Of a stretch of 64,000 nt of DNA, positions 50,796 through 59,594 are shown piece after piece. The DNA lies in assembly GCA_049515135.1 (NCBI GenBank), contig JBEKUJ010000004.1:124001-188000 (forward strand). The letters run 5' to 3'. The position numbers were made by a program, and so were the translations under genes. Origin of the DNA: Fen-1364 sp049515135. Lineage in GTDB: Bacteria; Spirochaetota; Spirochaetia; SZUA-6; Fen-1364. How positions within the stretch are numbered: the first letter of the stretch is position 1; every line of letters begins with the position of its first letter. Under the pieces are notes generated by a model. The model did not search any database and had not been told where the DNA came from. It saw only the letters and a program-made list of their open reading frames with translations.

Positions 50796-52460
50796 ATGAG
50801 GCCGCAACCGCGTAGACCGCAGACGGGGTTCCTGGAAGATCTCTACACCAACGGCACTGGACCTTGGCAGGCGCTGCCGGCCTCGCCGCCCGTCGACCAG
50901 AAGAAAGTCGGGGAATTCGTGACGTGCTTCAACCAGGCACTTTCGGGGTTCGACCCAGCGGCTGTCGAAGCACGGCATGCCGTTCCTCCCGAGCTTTTCC
51001 AGCGCCTGAAAAGCACCGGAGTGTTCGGGCTCATGATCCCGAAAAAGCACGGCGGCCGGGGATTCACCCTGACGGAGTACCTCCTTGCAATCGAGGCGCT
51101 CTCCGGCGTGGACCTTTCCATCGCCCTCATCCCCCTTGCCCACACGTCCATCGGAATCAAGGGCATCCTGCTCTTCGGGACCGATGATCAGAAGCAGCGC
51201 TACCTGCCCCGGGCTGCAACGGGAGAGCTGATCTTCGCATATGCGCTGACAGAGCCTGAGACCGGCTCCGACGCTCAGCACATCAGGACGATGGCGCGGC
51301 CGGCTGACGACGGCGCCGGCTACATCCTGGATGGGACAAAGACCTTCATCACCAACGCCAACTACGCCGGGGCCTTCACCGTGTTCGCACAGATGGACCC
51401 CGAAAAGCCGGGCTCAATGGGCGCCTTCATCGTGGAAAGAGACTGGGCGGGGGTTTCCGTGGGACCCGACATGCCGAAGATGGGACTGTCCGCCAGCTCG
51501 ACTGCCGCGGTGATGCTGCGGGGAGTGAAGGTCCCCCGTGAAAACTTGATTGGAGAACCCGGCGATGGTTTCAAGATCGCCATGACGATTCTCAATTACG
51601 GCAGGCTGGGGCTGGGCGCCGGCTCCGCGGGCGGCATTGCGAGGTCACTGGAGGACATGGACCGCCGGACTGAAAGCAGGAAGCAGTTCGGCGTTCCCAT
51701 CAACCAGTTCGACCTGATCCGTGAGAAGCTTGCGAACGCCCGCGCCCACGGGCTCGCAGCGTCCGCCATGACCTACCTGACAGCGGCCATGCTGGAGCGT
51801 GAGCCCCTGGCAAGCGTGGCAATCGAAAGCTCCCACTGCAAGCTCTATGGAACGACGCGCTGCTGGGACACGCTGTACGACGCCCAGCAGGTCGCCGGCG
51901 GCTCCGGATACCTGTCCACGCAGCCCTACGAGAAGCGCTTGCGCGATTTCCGCGTGACCACGATTTTCGAAGGCACCACGGAGATCCACTCGATATACCC
52001 GGCTCTCACGGCCTTTCGAGCAGCGGGCAAGGCCATTTCGGGCCGCACGCCGCTGGCAAGGCTCTTCTTCCTGCGAAAGCTGATGCGGACGCGCCTCGGC
52101 GCAGCGCTGCGGGAGAAAGCGCCAGAGTTCTGCGTAGCGCTGGAATGCGCGGAGACAAGCGAGAGGTTGTTCCGCAGGCTCATGGTCGCCGGAATGCGCC
52201 GCTACGGCGCGAAGATCGTCGAGCACGAGCTGTACCTGCGGCGGATGACGGAGCTCAGCCTCTCAGCGTACTGGCTGCTCGCCTCCGTATGGCTCCTGAA
52301 GGCGCGCAACTCCGACGGAAAGTACCCGCAGCAGGATCTTCTTGCACTCGGCTGGCTTGTGGAGGAAGCGCGCGAGGTCCAGGAGCTGCGCGGCCGCCCG
52401 GGCCGCTCAGCCTCTGATCGACACGAAGACCTTGTGCGGCGCCTGGCGGCGGAAACCTAA
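50796..52460 (+). CDS. Acyl-CoA dehydrogenase (long form)
   Basis: This 554-residue flavoprotein oxidises an acyl-CoA to the 2-enoyl-CoA. It has FAYALTEPETGSDAQHI, TFITNANYAGAFTVFA (FAD contacts), QFGVPINQFDLI and QQVAGGSGYLSTQPYEKRLRDFR, and IFEGTTEIHSIYPALTAF with the glutamate typical of active acyl-CoA dehydrogenases. The C-terminal extension (about 130 residues after the core) resembles VLCAD/ACAD9-type or FadE-like proteins. Start MRPQPRRPQ. It is divergent from the truncated EIIA gene and convergent with the FadJ-like gene. No ETF genes are present here. Confidence 0.92.
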   Translation: MRPQPRRPQTGFLEDLYTNGTGPWQALPASPPVDQKKVGEFVTCFNQALSGFDPAAVEARHAVPPELFQRLKSTGVFGLMIPKKHGGRGFTLTEYLLAIEALSGVDLSIALIPLAHTSIGIKGILLFGTDDQKQRYLPRAATGELIFAYALTEPETGSDAQHIRTMARPADDGAGYILDGTKTFITNANYAGAFTVFAQMDPEKPGSMGAFIVERDWAGVSVGPDMPKMGLSASSTAAVMLRGVKVPRENLIGEPGDGFKIAMTILNYGRLGLGAGSAGGIARSLEDMDRRTESRKQFGVPINQFDLIREKLANARAHGLAASAMTYLTAAMLEREPLASVAIESSHCKLYGTTRCWDTLYDAQQVAGGSGYLSTQPYEKRLRDFRVTTIFEGTTEIHSIYPALTAFRAAGKAISGRTPLARLFFLRKLMRTRLGAALREKAPEFCVALECAETSERLFRRLMVAGMRRYGAKIVEHELYLRRMTELSLSAYWLLASVWLLKARNSDGKYPQQDLLALGWLVEEAREVQELRGRPGRSASDRHEDLVRRLAAET

Positions 52461-52467
52461 GGCAGAT

Positions 52468-52526
52468 CGCGCGAAGCGCGATATCCGGTAGACGCGTCCA
52501 TCCGCGTCAACCATGCCATCGCCCTA
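52468..52526. repeat. Dispersed intergenic repeat, copy B
   Basis: It lies between the convergent acyl-CoA dehydrogenase and FadJ-like genes. The first hairpin ATCGCGC-GAA-GCGCGAT (52466-52482) is perfect. The second, GACGCG-TCCATC-CGCGTC (52491-52508), is also perfect. Copy A at 37921-37981 keeps the pairing of the first stem with a wobble. The TATCCGGTA spacer is the same in both. Confidence 0.75.
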
Positions 52527-52537
52527 CACGCTCCCAG

Positions 52538-54727
52538 CTACGCTGCTGCCACCGAGGAGAAGCCGCTGCTTTCCGCCGACAGGCGGCTGACCAGCGGCGC
52601 CGGGGCAAAGCGCTTGCCGACTGTCCGCGCGTAGAGCTCCAGCATCTCATGCGCCTTCCCGATCCCCAGCTCATCCTCCGCCCAGCGAAGAATGCCTCCC
52701 CGGAAAGGCGGGAAGCCCGTGCCGAGGATCAGTGCAAGGTCGATATCCCGCGCTGAGGAGACAATCCCCTCCTCCAGGGCCCGGGCGGCCTCGTTCAGCA
52801 TGGCAAGCAGCGGCCTGTGGATCATGTCGAAGCGCGTCGGCGGCGCACCGGCAGAAGGATGAGGGAGAAGCTGCCATATCTGGGGATTTGCGTGACGCTT
52901 TCCTCCGGCGTAGAGATAGAACCCCTTGCCGGATTTTTTTCCCAGGAGGCCGCCCGTTTCAGCAACACTGGAAAGAAGCGCGCCGGGCGCCATCCGTTCC
53001 GCAAACGCCTTCTCCAGGATCCGGGCAACGTGGGCAGCCACGTCGATCCCGATCTCATCCAACAGGGTAAACGGGCCCATGGGCATGCCGAACTCCTCCA
53101 GGGCCCGGTCCACTGCCCTGAAGTCCGCGCCCTCCTCCACCAGGCTCACACACTCGTTGAGGTAGGGCATGAGAAGCCTGTTGACGAGAAACCCAGGCGA
53201 ATCCTTGACCACGATCGGCGTCTTGCCCAGGTCCAGGGCCATCCTGGCCGCCCGGTGCACGGTCTCAGGACTTGTCCTGGCCCCCGGGATGATCTCCACC
53301 AGGGGCATGATGGACGGCGGATTGAAGAAGTGCATGCCCACGAAGCGCTCGGGCCGCACAAGGGCCTCCGCCATTTCCGTGATGGAAAGGGATGAGGTGT
53401 TCGAGGCAAGGAGCGCGTCCGCCGCGACCTCTGCCTCCACTTCGGCAAGCACTTTCTTCTTGACCGCAAGGTTCTCAACAACAGCTTCGACGACAGCGTC
53501 CGGCGTTCCCAGGGACAGGTAATCCACAGCGCCGGAGAGACGGTGCATGCCAAGGCTGATTCGGCGGCGATCCATGCGCCCTCGCCGCCCCAGCTCCTGG
53601 AAGGTCTCGTATGCTGATCTGAATCCCTTCTGCACCGCGTCCCAGCTCACGTCCTTCATGACCGCGGGAATGTCATGGTGCGCGAAAAGCCAGGCGATTT
53701 TTCCGCCCATGACTCCGGCGCCAATAACGGCTGCCCGGGAGACCTTCCCGAAGGCCTGCGAAGGCCCCTGCACGGGCGAAACGTGCCGGGCAGCTTCCCG
53801 GGCGAAATACAGGCCCACCAGGTTTCGACACACCCGGGAGGCGGCGGTCCTCCCCAGTGCCTGGCGCTCCAGCTCGAGCGCCCTGGCCCTTGAAATGCGC
53901 GGGGTTTTCCTGAGGAGCCTCAAGGCCTCCCGCAGGGCCGGATAGTGCCTGCCTCCCTTTGCCTCGAGGTCCTTTCTCGCTGCGCGAAAAACAAGAGCCC
54001 TGCCGACGGGGTTTCCTTCCGCGAGCCATGAGCTTCGCCTTCGCACCGCCTTTGCCCCGGGTCTGTCTGGGCTGCTGCCTCCCGCTGCAAGCCGCAGGGC
54101 CAGCTCCCGGGCGTTGTCGTTGAGAAACGCCGCGGGACAGCAGGCACTGACCAGTCCCATGCGAGCGGCCCGAAGCCCGTCCACGGACCTGCCGGTCAAG
54201 ATCATCGTGAGCGCATGCACAAGCCCCACCGCTCGGGGAAGCCGGTAGGTTCCGCCGAACCCGGGCACGATCCCGAGGGTGGTTTCCGGAAGCCCGAGCT
54301 GGGTCTTCGGATTGTCGGAGGCAAGGCGATAATCACAGGCCAGGGCCAGCTCCAGGCCGCCCCCGACAGCCGCGCCATCTATGACCGCGACAGTGGGGAA
54401 GGGAAGGTCCGCCAGGAGGTTGAAAACCTCCTGTCCTGATCTCGACTTCTCTTCGGCGGCGCGCGCATCGCGGAGGGCCTCGATCTCATGGATGTCAGCG
54501 CCGGCGATGAACGTCCCGGGCTTGCCGCTCTTGATGAGAAGGCAACGGACATCCGATCGATGGGAGAGGGCGGAAAGGACCTGGGCAAGCTCTTCCATGA
54601 CGGTCCCCCGAAGGATATTCAGCTTTTCTCCCGGCAAGTCGAAAACAAGCTCTGCAATTCCTTCACGGTCGCTGAGGGTGAAGGCCTGACGGGAGTCGAC
54701 CGCGTTTCCGGTGTGCTGGGCCATCAT
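52538..54727 (-). CDS. Multifunctional fatty-acid oxidation protein (enoyl-CoA hydratase / 3-hydroxyacyl-CoA dehydrogenase)
   Basis: This 729-residue protein has an N-terminal crotonase domain with both catalytic glutamates (GGGLE and LPETTLG), then a 3-hydroxyacyl-CoA dehydrogenase with GAGVMGGKIAW (NAD), SNTSSLSITEMA, GMHFFNPPSIMPLVE (catalytic His) and a C-terminal dehydrogenase domain (MGPFTLLDEIGID). Length equals FadB (729). Genes for the thiolase and acyl-CoA synthetase are upstream with ATGA overlaps. It converts enoyl-CoA to 3-ketoacyl-CoA. Confidence 0.95.
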   Translation of the reverse strand: MMAQHTGNAVDSRQAFTLSDREGIAELVFDLPGEKLNILRGTVMEELAQVLSALSHRSDVRCLLIKSGKPGTFIAGADIHEIEALRDARAAEEKSRSGQEVFNLLADLPFPTVAVIDGAAVGGGLELALACDYRLASDNPKTQLGLPETTLGIVPGFGGTYRLPRAVGLVHALTMILTGRSVDGLRAARMGLVSACCPAAFLNDNARELALRLAAGGSSPDRPGAKAVRRRSSWLAEGNPVGRALVFRAARKDLEAKGGRHYPALREALRLLRKTPRISRARALELERQALGRTAASRVCRNLVGLYFAREAARHVSPVQGPSQAFGKVSRAAVIGAGVMGGKIAWLFAHHDIPAVMKDVSWDAVQKGFRSAYETFQELGRRGRMDRRRISLGMHRLSGAVDYLSLGTPDAVVEAVVENLAVKKKVLAEVEAEVAADALLASNTSSLSITEMAEALVRPERFVGMHFFNPPSIMPLVEIIPGARTSPETVHRAARMALDLGKTPIVVKDSPGFLVNRLLMPYLNECVSLVEEGADFRAVDRALEEFGMPMGPFTLLDEIGIDVAAHVARILEKAFAERMAPGALLSSVAETGGLLGKKSGKGFYLYAGGKRHANPQIWQLLPHPSAGAPPTRFDMIHRPLLAMLNEAARALEEGIVSSARDIDLALILGTGFPPFRGGILRWAEDELGIGKAHEMLELYARTVGKRFAPAPLVSRLSAESSGFSSVAAA

Positions 54728-56013
54728 GCCGCCTCCAGGAGCAGGGCAGCGCCCTGTCCGCCCCCCACGCAGAGTGTTGCGAGCCCCAGGTTTTCCTTCC
54801 TTCGGCGAAGCTCTTTCAGCACATGGATCACGAGGCGCGTCCCGGTCATCCCCACGGGATGGCCCAGCGCAATTGCGCCGCCCTGGGCGTTCAGCCGGCT
54901 CCTGTCCAGCTCCCCCAGCTTCCTGTCGCGGCCCAGGAAGCGCTTCGCAAACTCGTCAGAGGCGAACGCCTTTTCACAGGCGATCACCTGCGCTGCAAAG
55001 GCCTCGTTGAGCTCTACGTACCGGATGTCCTGCATAGTGACTCCTGAACGTTCCAGAAGACGGCTGGCGGCGTAGACAGGGCCAAGACCCATGCGCTCGG
55101 GCTCCAGCGAGGCATAGGCGAACTCCCGCAGGAAGCCGAGCGCCGCCAGCCCCCGGGACTTTGCCTCGCTCTCCGCCATCAGGAGGACTGCGGCGGCGCC
55201 GTCGGTTATCTGCGACGAGTTGCCGGCAGTCACCGTCCCGTTTCTCCTGTCGAAATACGGCCGGAGCTTTGCAAGGGCCTCCCGGCTCTGGTTCTCCCTG
55301 ATGCCGTTGTCCCCGGTGACCATGGTATCGTAGCCGGGCAGCGCAGGGACCGGAAGGATCTCCGCGGCCAGCGTTCCATCACGCTGCGCGGCTGCAGCGC
55401 GTTGGTGCGACAGCAGCGCAAGCTCGTCCTGCTCCTCCCGTCCGATGTGAAACTCCCGGGAGAGGTTCTCCGCTGTCAGGCCCATGATGAGCCCGGTGAC
55501 GGGGTCCGTCAGGCCTTCCAGGAGCGCCACATCGGGCCTGAGCATCCTCAGGCGGAATGTCCCCAGGGCCGAAATCTTCTGTCCCAGGCTTTTTGCCCGG
55601 GAAACGCGGCTTGCGAACTCCGCGTACTCCTTGGGGAACAGCAGGGGAATGTTGCTCATGCTCTCAACACCGCCTGCAATGAATACCTTGCCGTACCCGG
55701 AAAGGATTTTCAGCGCTGCCGTCGTGATGGATTCCATTCCGCTTGCGCAGTTGCGGTGGACGGTGAACGCGGGCACGGATGACGGGATGCCCGCCTTGAG
55801 CGCAATGACCCGGGCGATATTGGCGGCATTGGCAGGTTGGGCCACATTGCCCATGACAACCTCGTCGACCTGCTGCGGCGCAATGCGGGCGCGGGCAAGG
55901 ACTTCCTTGACCGCGAACGCGCCCAGATCGTCGGCAGGCACGTCTTTGAGAGTCGTCCCCGCTTTTGCCATGGGGGTGCGAACCCCCTCTATGATCGCCA
56001 CCCTTTCCCTCAT
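54724..56013 (-). CDS. Acetyl-CoA acetyltransferase / 3-ketoacyl-CoA thiolase
   Basis: This 429-residue thiolase has the nucleophile cysteine in HRNCASGMESITTAA (about residue 90), the NEAFAAQ segment, H in GGAIALGHPVGMTG and the second cysteine in CVGGGQGAALLLEA. It cleaves 3-ketoacyl-CoA to acetyl-CoA. It overlaps the synthetase stop by 4 bp upstream and the FadB-like start by 4 bp downstream, so the three enzymes are co-translated. Start MRERVAIIEGV. Confidence 0.95.
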   Translation of the reverse strand: MRERVAIIEGVRTPMAKAGTTLKDVPADDLGAFAVKEVLARARIAPQQVDEVVMGNVAQPANAANIARVIALKAGIPSSVPAFTVHRNCASGMESITTAALKILSGYGKVFIAGGVESMSNIPLLFPKEYAEFASRVSRAKSLGQKISALGTFRLRMLRPDVALLEGLTDPVTGLIMGLTAENLSREFHIGREEQDELALLSHQRAAAAQRDGTLAAEILPVPALPGYDTMVTGDNGIRENQSREALAKLRPYFDRRNGTVTAGNSSQITDGAAAVLLMAESEAKSRGLAALGFLREFAYASLEPERMGLGPVYAASRLLERSGVTMQDIRYVELNEAFAAQVIACEKAFASDEFAKRFLGRDRKLGELDRSRLNAQGGAIALGHPVGMTGTRLVIHVLKELRRRKENLGLATLCVGGGQGAALLLEAA

Positions 56014-57797
56014 TTCCAACCTCCTATGGAGCGGTACATCTCCTCGATGGTGTCGGCGTATTTCTTTTCCACGGCGAAGCGGCGAAGCTTGAGGGTTGGC
56101 GTCAGCTCCCCGGTCTCGATGCTGGCGGGGTGATCGAGGATGGTGAAGCGTTCCACGCGCTCGGTATGGTGGAGATGGGCATTGATGCTTTCTATCATTT
56201 CCTGCGTGAGGGAGAGAAGGAACTTGCTCTTCAGGAACTCGCCGTCGGAAAGGTTGGCAAGACCGACGCTCTGCTTGAAGGAGGCGAGCTTCTGGGGGTC
56301 GGTGAAAAGCAGCGCCACCACATACGGGCGGTTGTCCGCCACAGTCACTGCGCAATCCACGTAGGGGAGCCTGCCCAGGGCTTCCTCGATGGGACCGGGA
56401 GGAACGTATTCCCCCGTTGACTTCTTGAACAGCTCCTTCTTGCGCCCCGTCACCTTCAGGTATCCGTCCTCGTCGATGCTTCCCAGGTCACCAGTATGGA
56501 GCCAGCCCTCCGCATCCAGCGCCGTCGCGGTGGCCTGGGGGTTGTTGTGATATCCACGCATGACATTCGGTCCCCGGGCAAGGATCTCCCCGTCAGCGTC
56601 AATCCGGATCTCGACGCCAGGGAAAGCGCATCCCACGGTGCCCGCCCGGCGCTTACCCGGGGAGTTGGCTGCAATGACGGGAGACGCCTCGGTGAGGCCG
56701 TACCCCTCGTAAACGGGGACACCGATATTGACGAGAAGCGCACAGACGTCGGGCGACAGGCGCGCTGCTCCCGAGATCACCTGGCGAAAGCGCCCGCCAA
56801 TGGCTTGTCGCATCCGGGAGTACACGACCCGGTCGAAAACAGTGTCCAGCAGGCCCGGGGATGAGTCCATGGCTCTGCGCCTGGCCCGGCTGACGGCTCC
56901 CCGGGCGATCACCCCCTTGAGCCCGCGGGCTTCCTGCGCCGAATGGCTGAACCCGCCGGCCATCTTTTCCAGGATCCTGGGGACCACGGTCATGATGGTG
57001 GGCCTGACATCCCTCATGTAATCCACCACGCGTTTCGGATCGTCCACGAAATAGACGGGAAGCCCGCTGGCGAGGTAGAAGTACAGCGTCATTCGTTCGA
57101 AGATGTGCTCCGGGGGAAGGACGCTCAGGCAAATGTCCGATGCCTGGGAAGGGGGAAACAGCTCGGTTGTGGCATGGACCTGGGAGACCAGGTTGGCCTG
57201 GGTGAGCTCAACCCCCTTGGGAAGCCCCGTGCTGCCGCTCGTATAGATGATAGTGGCAAGGTCGGAAGGGGCCACCCTCCGGCACAGGGTCTCCAGGAGG
57301 CCTGGCTCACGGAGGGACCTCTCGCGGCCTCTTGCCACCAGCTGGTCGAACAGCTCATGCCGGCCCGAGTACCAGAAAGTCACCAGGGTCGTTCTGTCCC
57401 TGGCATGCTCGAATGCCACCGGCATCTCGTCGGGATTGCCGACAAAGAGGAATCGCATCCCTGAGTCGCGCACCTCATGAGTGAAGCTTTCCACTGATAT
57501 CCGCTTGAAAAGGGGGACGGTGACGGCGCCAATGCACTGCGCGGCAAGGTCCACCGCCATCCACAGGGGGGAAGACGGGGCTATCAGACCCACCTTGTCC
57601 CCCCGCTCCACCCCCTCCTCCACGAGGCCCAGGGCAAGGTGTTCCACCGTGCGGCGAAGCTCCCTGTGGGAGAGCGGGATCCATCTCCCCTGGCTGGGGA
57701 AGTTGAGCGCATTGTCCAGGGAGTAGCGCATGGTTGCATGGAGGAAAAGAGCCGGGATGGTTTCGAACAACGCGGTGGAGGGAGCGCCATTCTGCAT
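56010..57797 (-). CDS. Long-chain acyl-CoA synthetase (AMP-forming)
   Basis: This 595-residue adenylate-forming enzyme has P-loop TIIYTSGSTGLPKGVELT, EGYGLTEASPVIA, WLHTGDLGSIDEDGYL and VTGRKKELFKKSTGEYV (conserved Lys). It activates fatty acids with ATP and CoA at the cytosolic membrane face. The chain resembles long-chain FACL/FadD15-like proteins of 590-620 residues. It is divergent from the adenylate cyclase at 57945; the 147-bp gap probably holds both promoters. Confidence 0.94.
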   Translation of the reverse strand: MQNGAPSTALFETIPALFLHATMRYSLDNALNFPSQGRWIPLSHRELRRTVEHLALGLVEEGVERGDKVGLIAPSSPLWMAVDLAAQCIGAVTVPLFKRISVESFTHEVRDSGMRFLFVGNPDEMPVAFEHARDRTTLVTFWYSGRHELFDQLVARGRERSLREPGLLETLCRRVAPSDLATIIYTSGSTGLPKGVELTQANLVSQVHATTELFPPSQASDICLSVLPPEHIFERMTLYFYLASGLPVYFVDDPKRVVDYMRDVRPTIMTVVPRILEKMAGGFSHSAQEARGLKGVIARGAVSRARRRAMDSSPGLLDTVFDRVVYSRMRQAIGGRFRQVISGAARLSPDVCALLVNIGVPVYEGYGLTEASPVIAANSPGKRRAGTVGCAFPGVEIRIDADGEILARGPNVMRGYHNNPQATATALDAEGWLHTGDLGSIDEDGYLKVTGRKKELFKKSTGEYVPPGPIEEALGRLPYVDCAVTVADNRPYVVALLFTDPQKLASFKQSVGLANLSDGEFLKSKFLLSLTQEMIESINAHLHHTERVERFTILDHPASIETGELTPTLKLRRFAVEKKYADTIEEMYRSIGGWK

Positions 57798-57944
57798 GCT
57801 CGCGCCTTTCTCAGTGCTGGGCTAAAGATACTCACGCGCGGAGGAAACGGCGCGGTGCGTTGGCATGCAGGCTCCCGCCTCACGTCGAACGGCCCCCTTG
57901 CGCCGCGAACCCAGGGACGCTACATTGGGGAGGTGAGCATCAGG

Positions 57945-59594
57945 TTGAAGATCATTCTCATCGTGGTGCCGCTGATCATCGCAACGCTGGCCCTCACGGG
58001 ACTCTCCTCCTTCTTTTCAGCGACAAACGCCATTACCGGAATCGCCAAGGATTTCCTCGGCTTCAAGGCCGACGAGCTGTCCAACCAGGCGCAGAGCCAG
58101 TGGGGCCTCCTTGTGACGAACAACCTCTCCAGCCAGCCAGGGATGATCGCGGCCACGCAGGCTGCGGTTCAAGGGTACGCCCAGAGCATCATCCGAAGCC
58201 CCACGGAGCTGATCCTGGCCTTCGATCCTTCCGGCAACGTTGTCATGAGCACCTCGGATGTGGCCATCCAGCCGTCTGAGCGCCCGGCGCTCCAGGCCTT
58301 GATCAGCTCCAAGAGCACGGAGCTCGCCACGGTGCGCATGGGCGGGAAAGACAGGGTTGCCAAGGGCTTCTGGTTCGATCCCTTCCACTGGTACATGGTG
58401 GTGACGGAAGAGCGCGGGACCTTCTATAACAGGGTCAGCGAAATCAGCCAGAGGAGCGGGATCATCCTGGGAGCGGCAATTCTTCTTGCCGTCATCCTCA
58501 TGCTCATTTTCGCCCGCTACCTCACCCGGCCCCTCACGAAGGTGGCCGGGACCATGAAGAACATCATTGCCACAAATGATCTCTCCCAGCGTGTCGTCGT
58601 GGAATACCGTGACGAGATCGGCGGCCTTGCCCAGACTTTCAACCTCATGGTGGGAGAGCTGGAGAAAGCGTACGGGCAGATCAAGAACTACGCCTTCAAG
58701 GCGGTGCTGGCGCAGAAACGGGAGCAGAAGATACGCAATATCTTCCAGAAGTACGTGCCTCAGGAGCTGATTGACCAGTTCTTCAAGAACCCCGAGTCGA
58801 TGCTGGTCGGGGAAAACCGCGTCCTCTCCATCCTGTTCTCCGACATCAGGAGCTTCACTACGATCTCCGAGAAGCTGGCTCCCGACGAGCTGGTCAATTC
58901 GCTCAACCGCTATTTCAACATCATGGTGGACATCATCATGGACAAGCACAAGGGCATGGTCGACAAGTACATCGGGGACGCCATCATGGCGATTTTCGGC
59001 GCCCCGGTACGACACGACGACGATGCGCTGCAGTCTGTGCTGGCGGGGCTGGAGATGCGGGAGGCGCTGGACGGCTTCAACGCCGCGCAGAGGGCGGCAG
59101 GGAAACCTGAGTTTCCCATCGGGGTAGGAATCCACTATGGAGAAGTCACTGTTGGGAACATCGGCACGGAGAAGAAGATGGACTACACCGTCATCGGTGA
59201 CAACGTCAACCTCGCCTCCCGGCTGGAAGGGCTCACCAAGACGTACCACCAGGGGCTTATCATATCGGAAACGCTCCATGCCCAAGTGAAGGACACGCTA
59301 CCCTGCAGGCTCCTGGATTCAGTGACGGTCAAGGGCAAGACCACCGGCGTGAAGATCTACGCTGCCAAGCGGTCCCTGGAGGCCGCGGAGCGCGAGGCGT
59401 GGGCGATGCATGAGGCGGCCATGACAGAGTACTACGCGCGCAATTTCGGCAAGGCCGCCCGGATGTTCGATGAGGTTGGCCGCAAGCTCCCGGATGACTT
59501 CGTCAGCGGGTGGCTTCGCGACCGCTGTCTCCTGTATGAGAAGGACCCGCCGCCGTTGGACTGGGACTTCGCCGAAGTGATGAAGAGCAAATGA
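57945..59594 (+). CDS. Membrane adenylate/guanylate cyclase with HAMP domain
   Basis: This 549-residue protein has TM1 at the start, an extracytoplasmic sensor region of about 140 residues, TM2 (SGIILGAAILLAVILMLIF), HAMP, a coiled linker, then a class III cyclase domain. Metal aspartates are in LFSDIRSFTTISEKL and DKYIGDAIMAIFGAP, with KKMDYTVIGDNVNLASRLEG for substrate. I chose TTG 57945 because GGGGAGGTGA stands 8 bases before it; GTG 57933 is also possible. The stop overlaps the next gene (ATGA). It likely makes cAMP in response to an extracytoplasmic cue. Confidence 0.85.
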   Translation: MKIILIVVPLIIATLALTGLSSFFSATNAITGIAKDFLGFKADELSNQAQSQWGLLVTNNLSSQPGMIAATQAAVQGYAQSIIRSPTELILAFDPSGNVVMSTSDVAIQPSERPALQALISSKSTELATVRMGGKDRVAKGFWFDPFHWYMVVTEERGTFYNRVSEISQRSGIILGAAILLAVILMLIFARYLTRPLTKVAGTMKNIIATNDLSQRVVVEYRDEIGGLAQTFNLMVGELEKAYGQIKNYAFKAVLAQKREQKIRNIFQKYVPQELIDQFFKNPESMLVGENRVLSILFSDIRSFTTISEKLAPDELVNSLNRYFNIMVDIIMDKHKGMVDKYIGDAIMAIFGAPVRHDDDALQSVLAGLEMREALDGFNAAQRAAGKPEFPIGVGIHYGEVTVGNIGTEKKMDYTVIGDNVNLASRLEGLTKTYHQGLIISETLHAQVKDTLPCRLLDSVTVKGKTTGVKIYAAKRSLEAAEREAWAMHEAAMTEYYARNFGKAARMFDEVGRKLPDDFVSGWLRDRCLLYEKDPPPLDWDFAEVMKSK

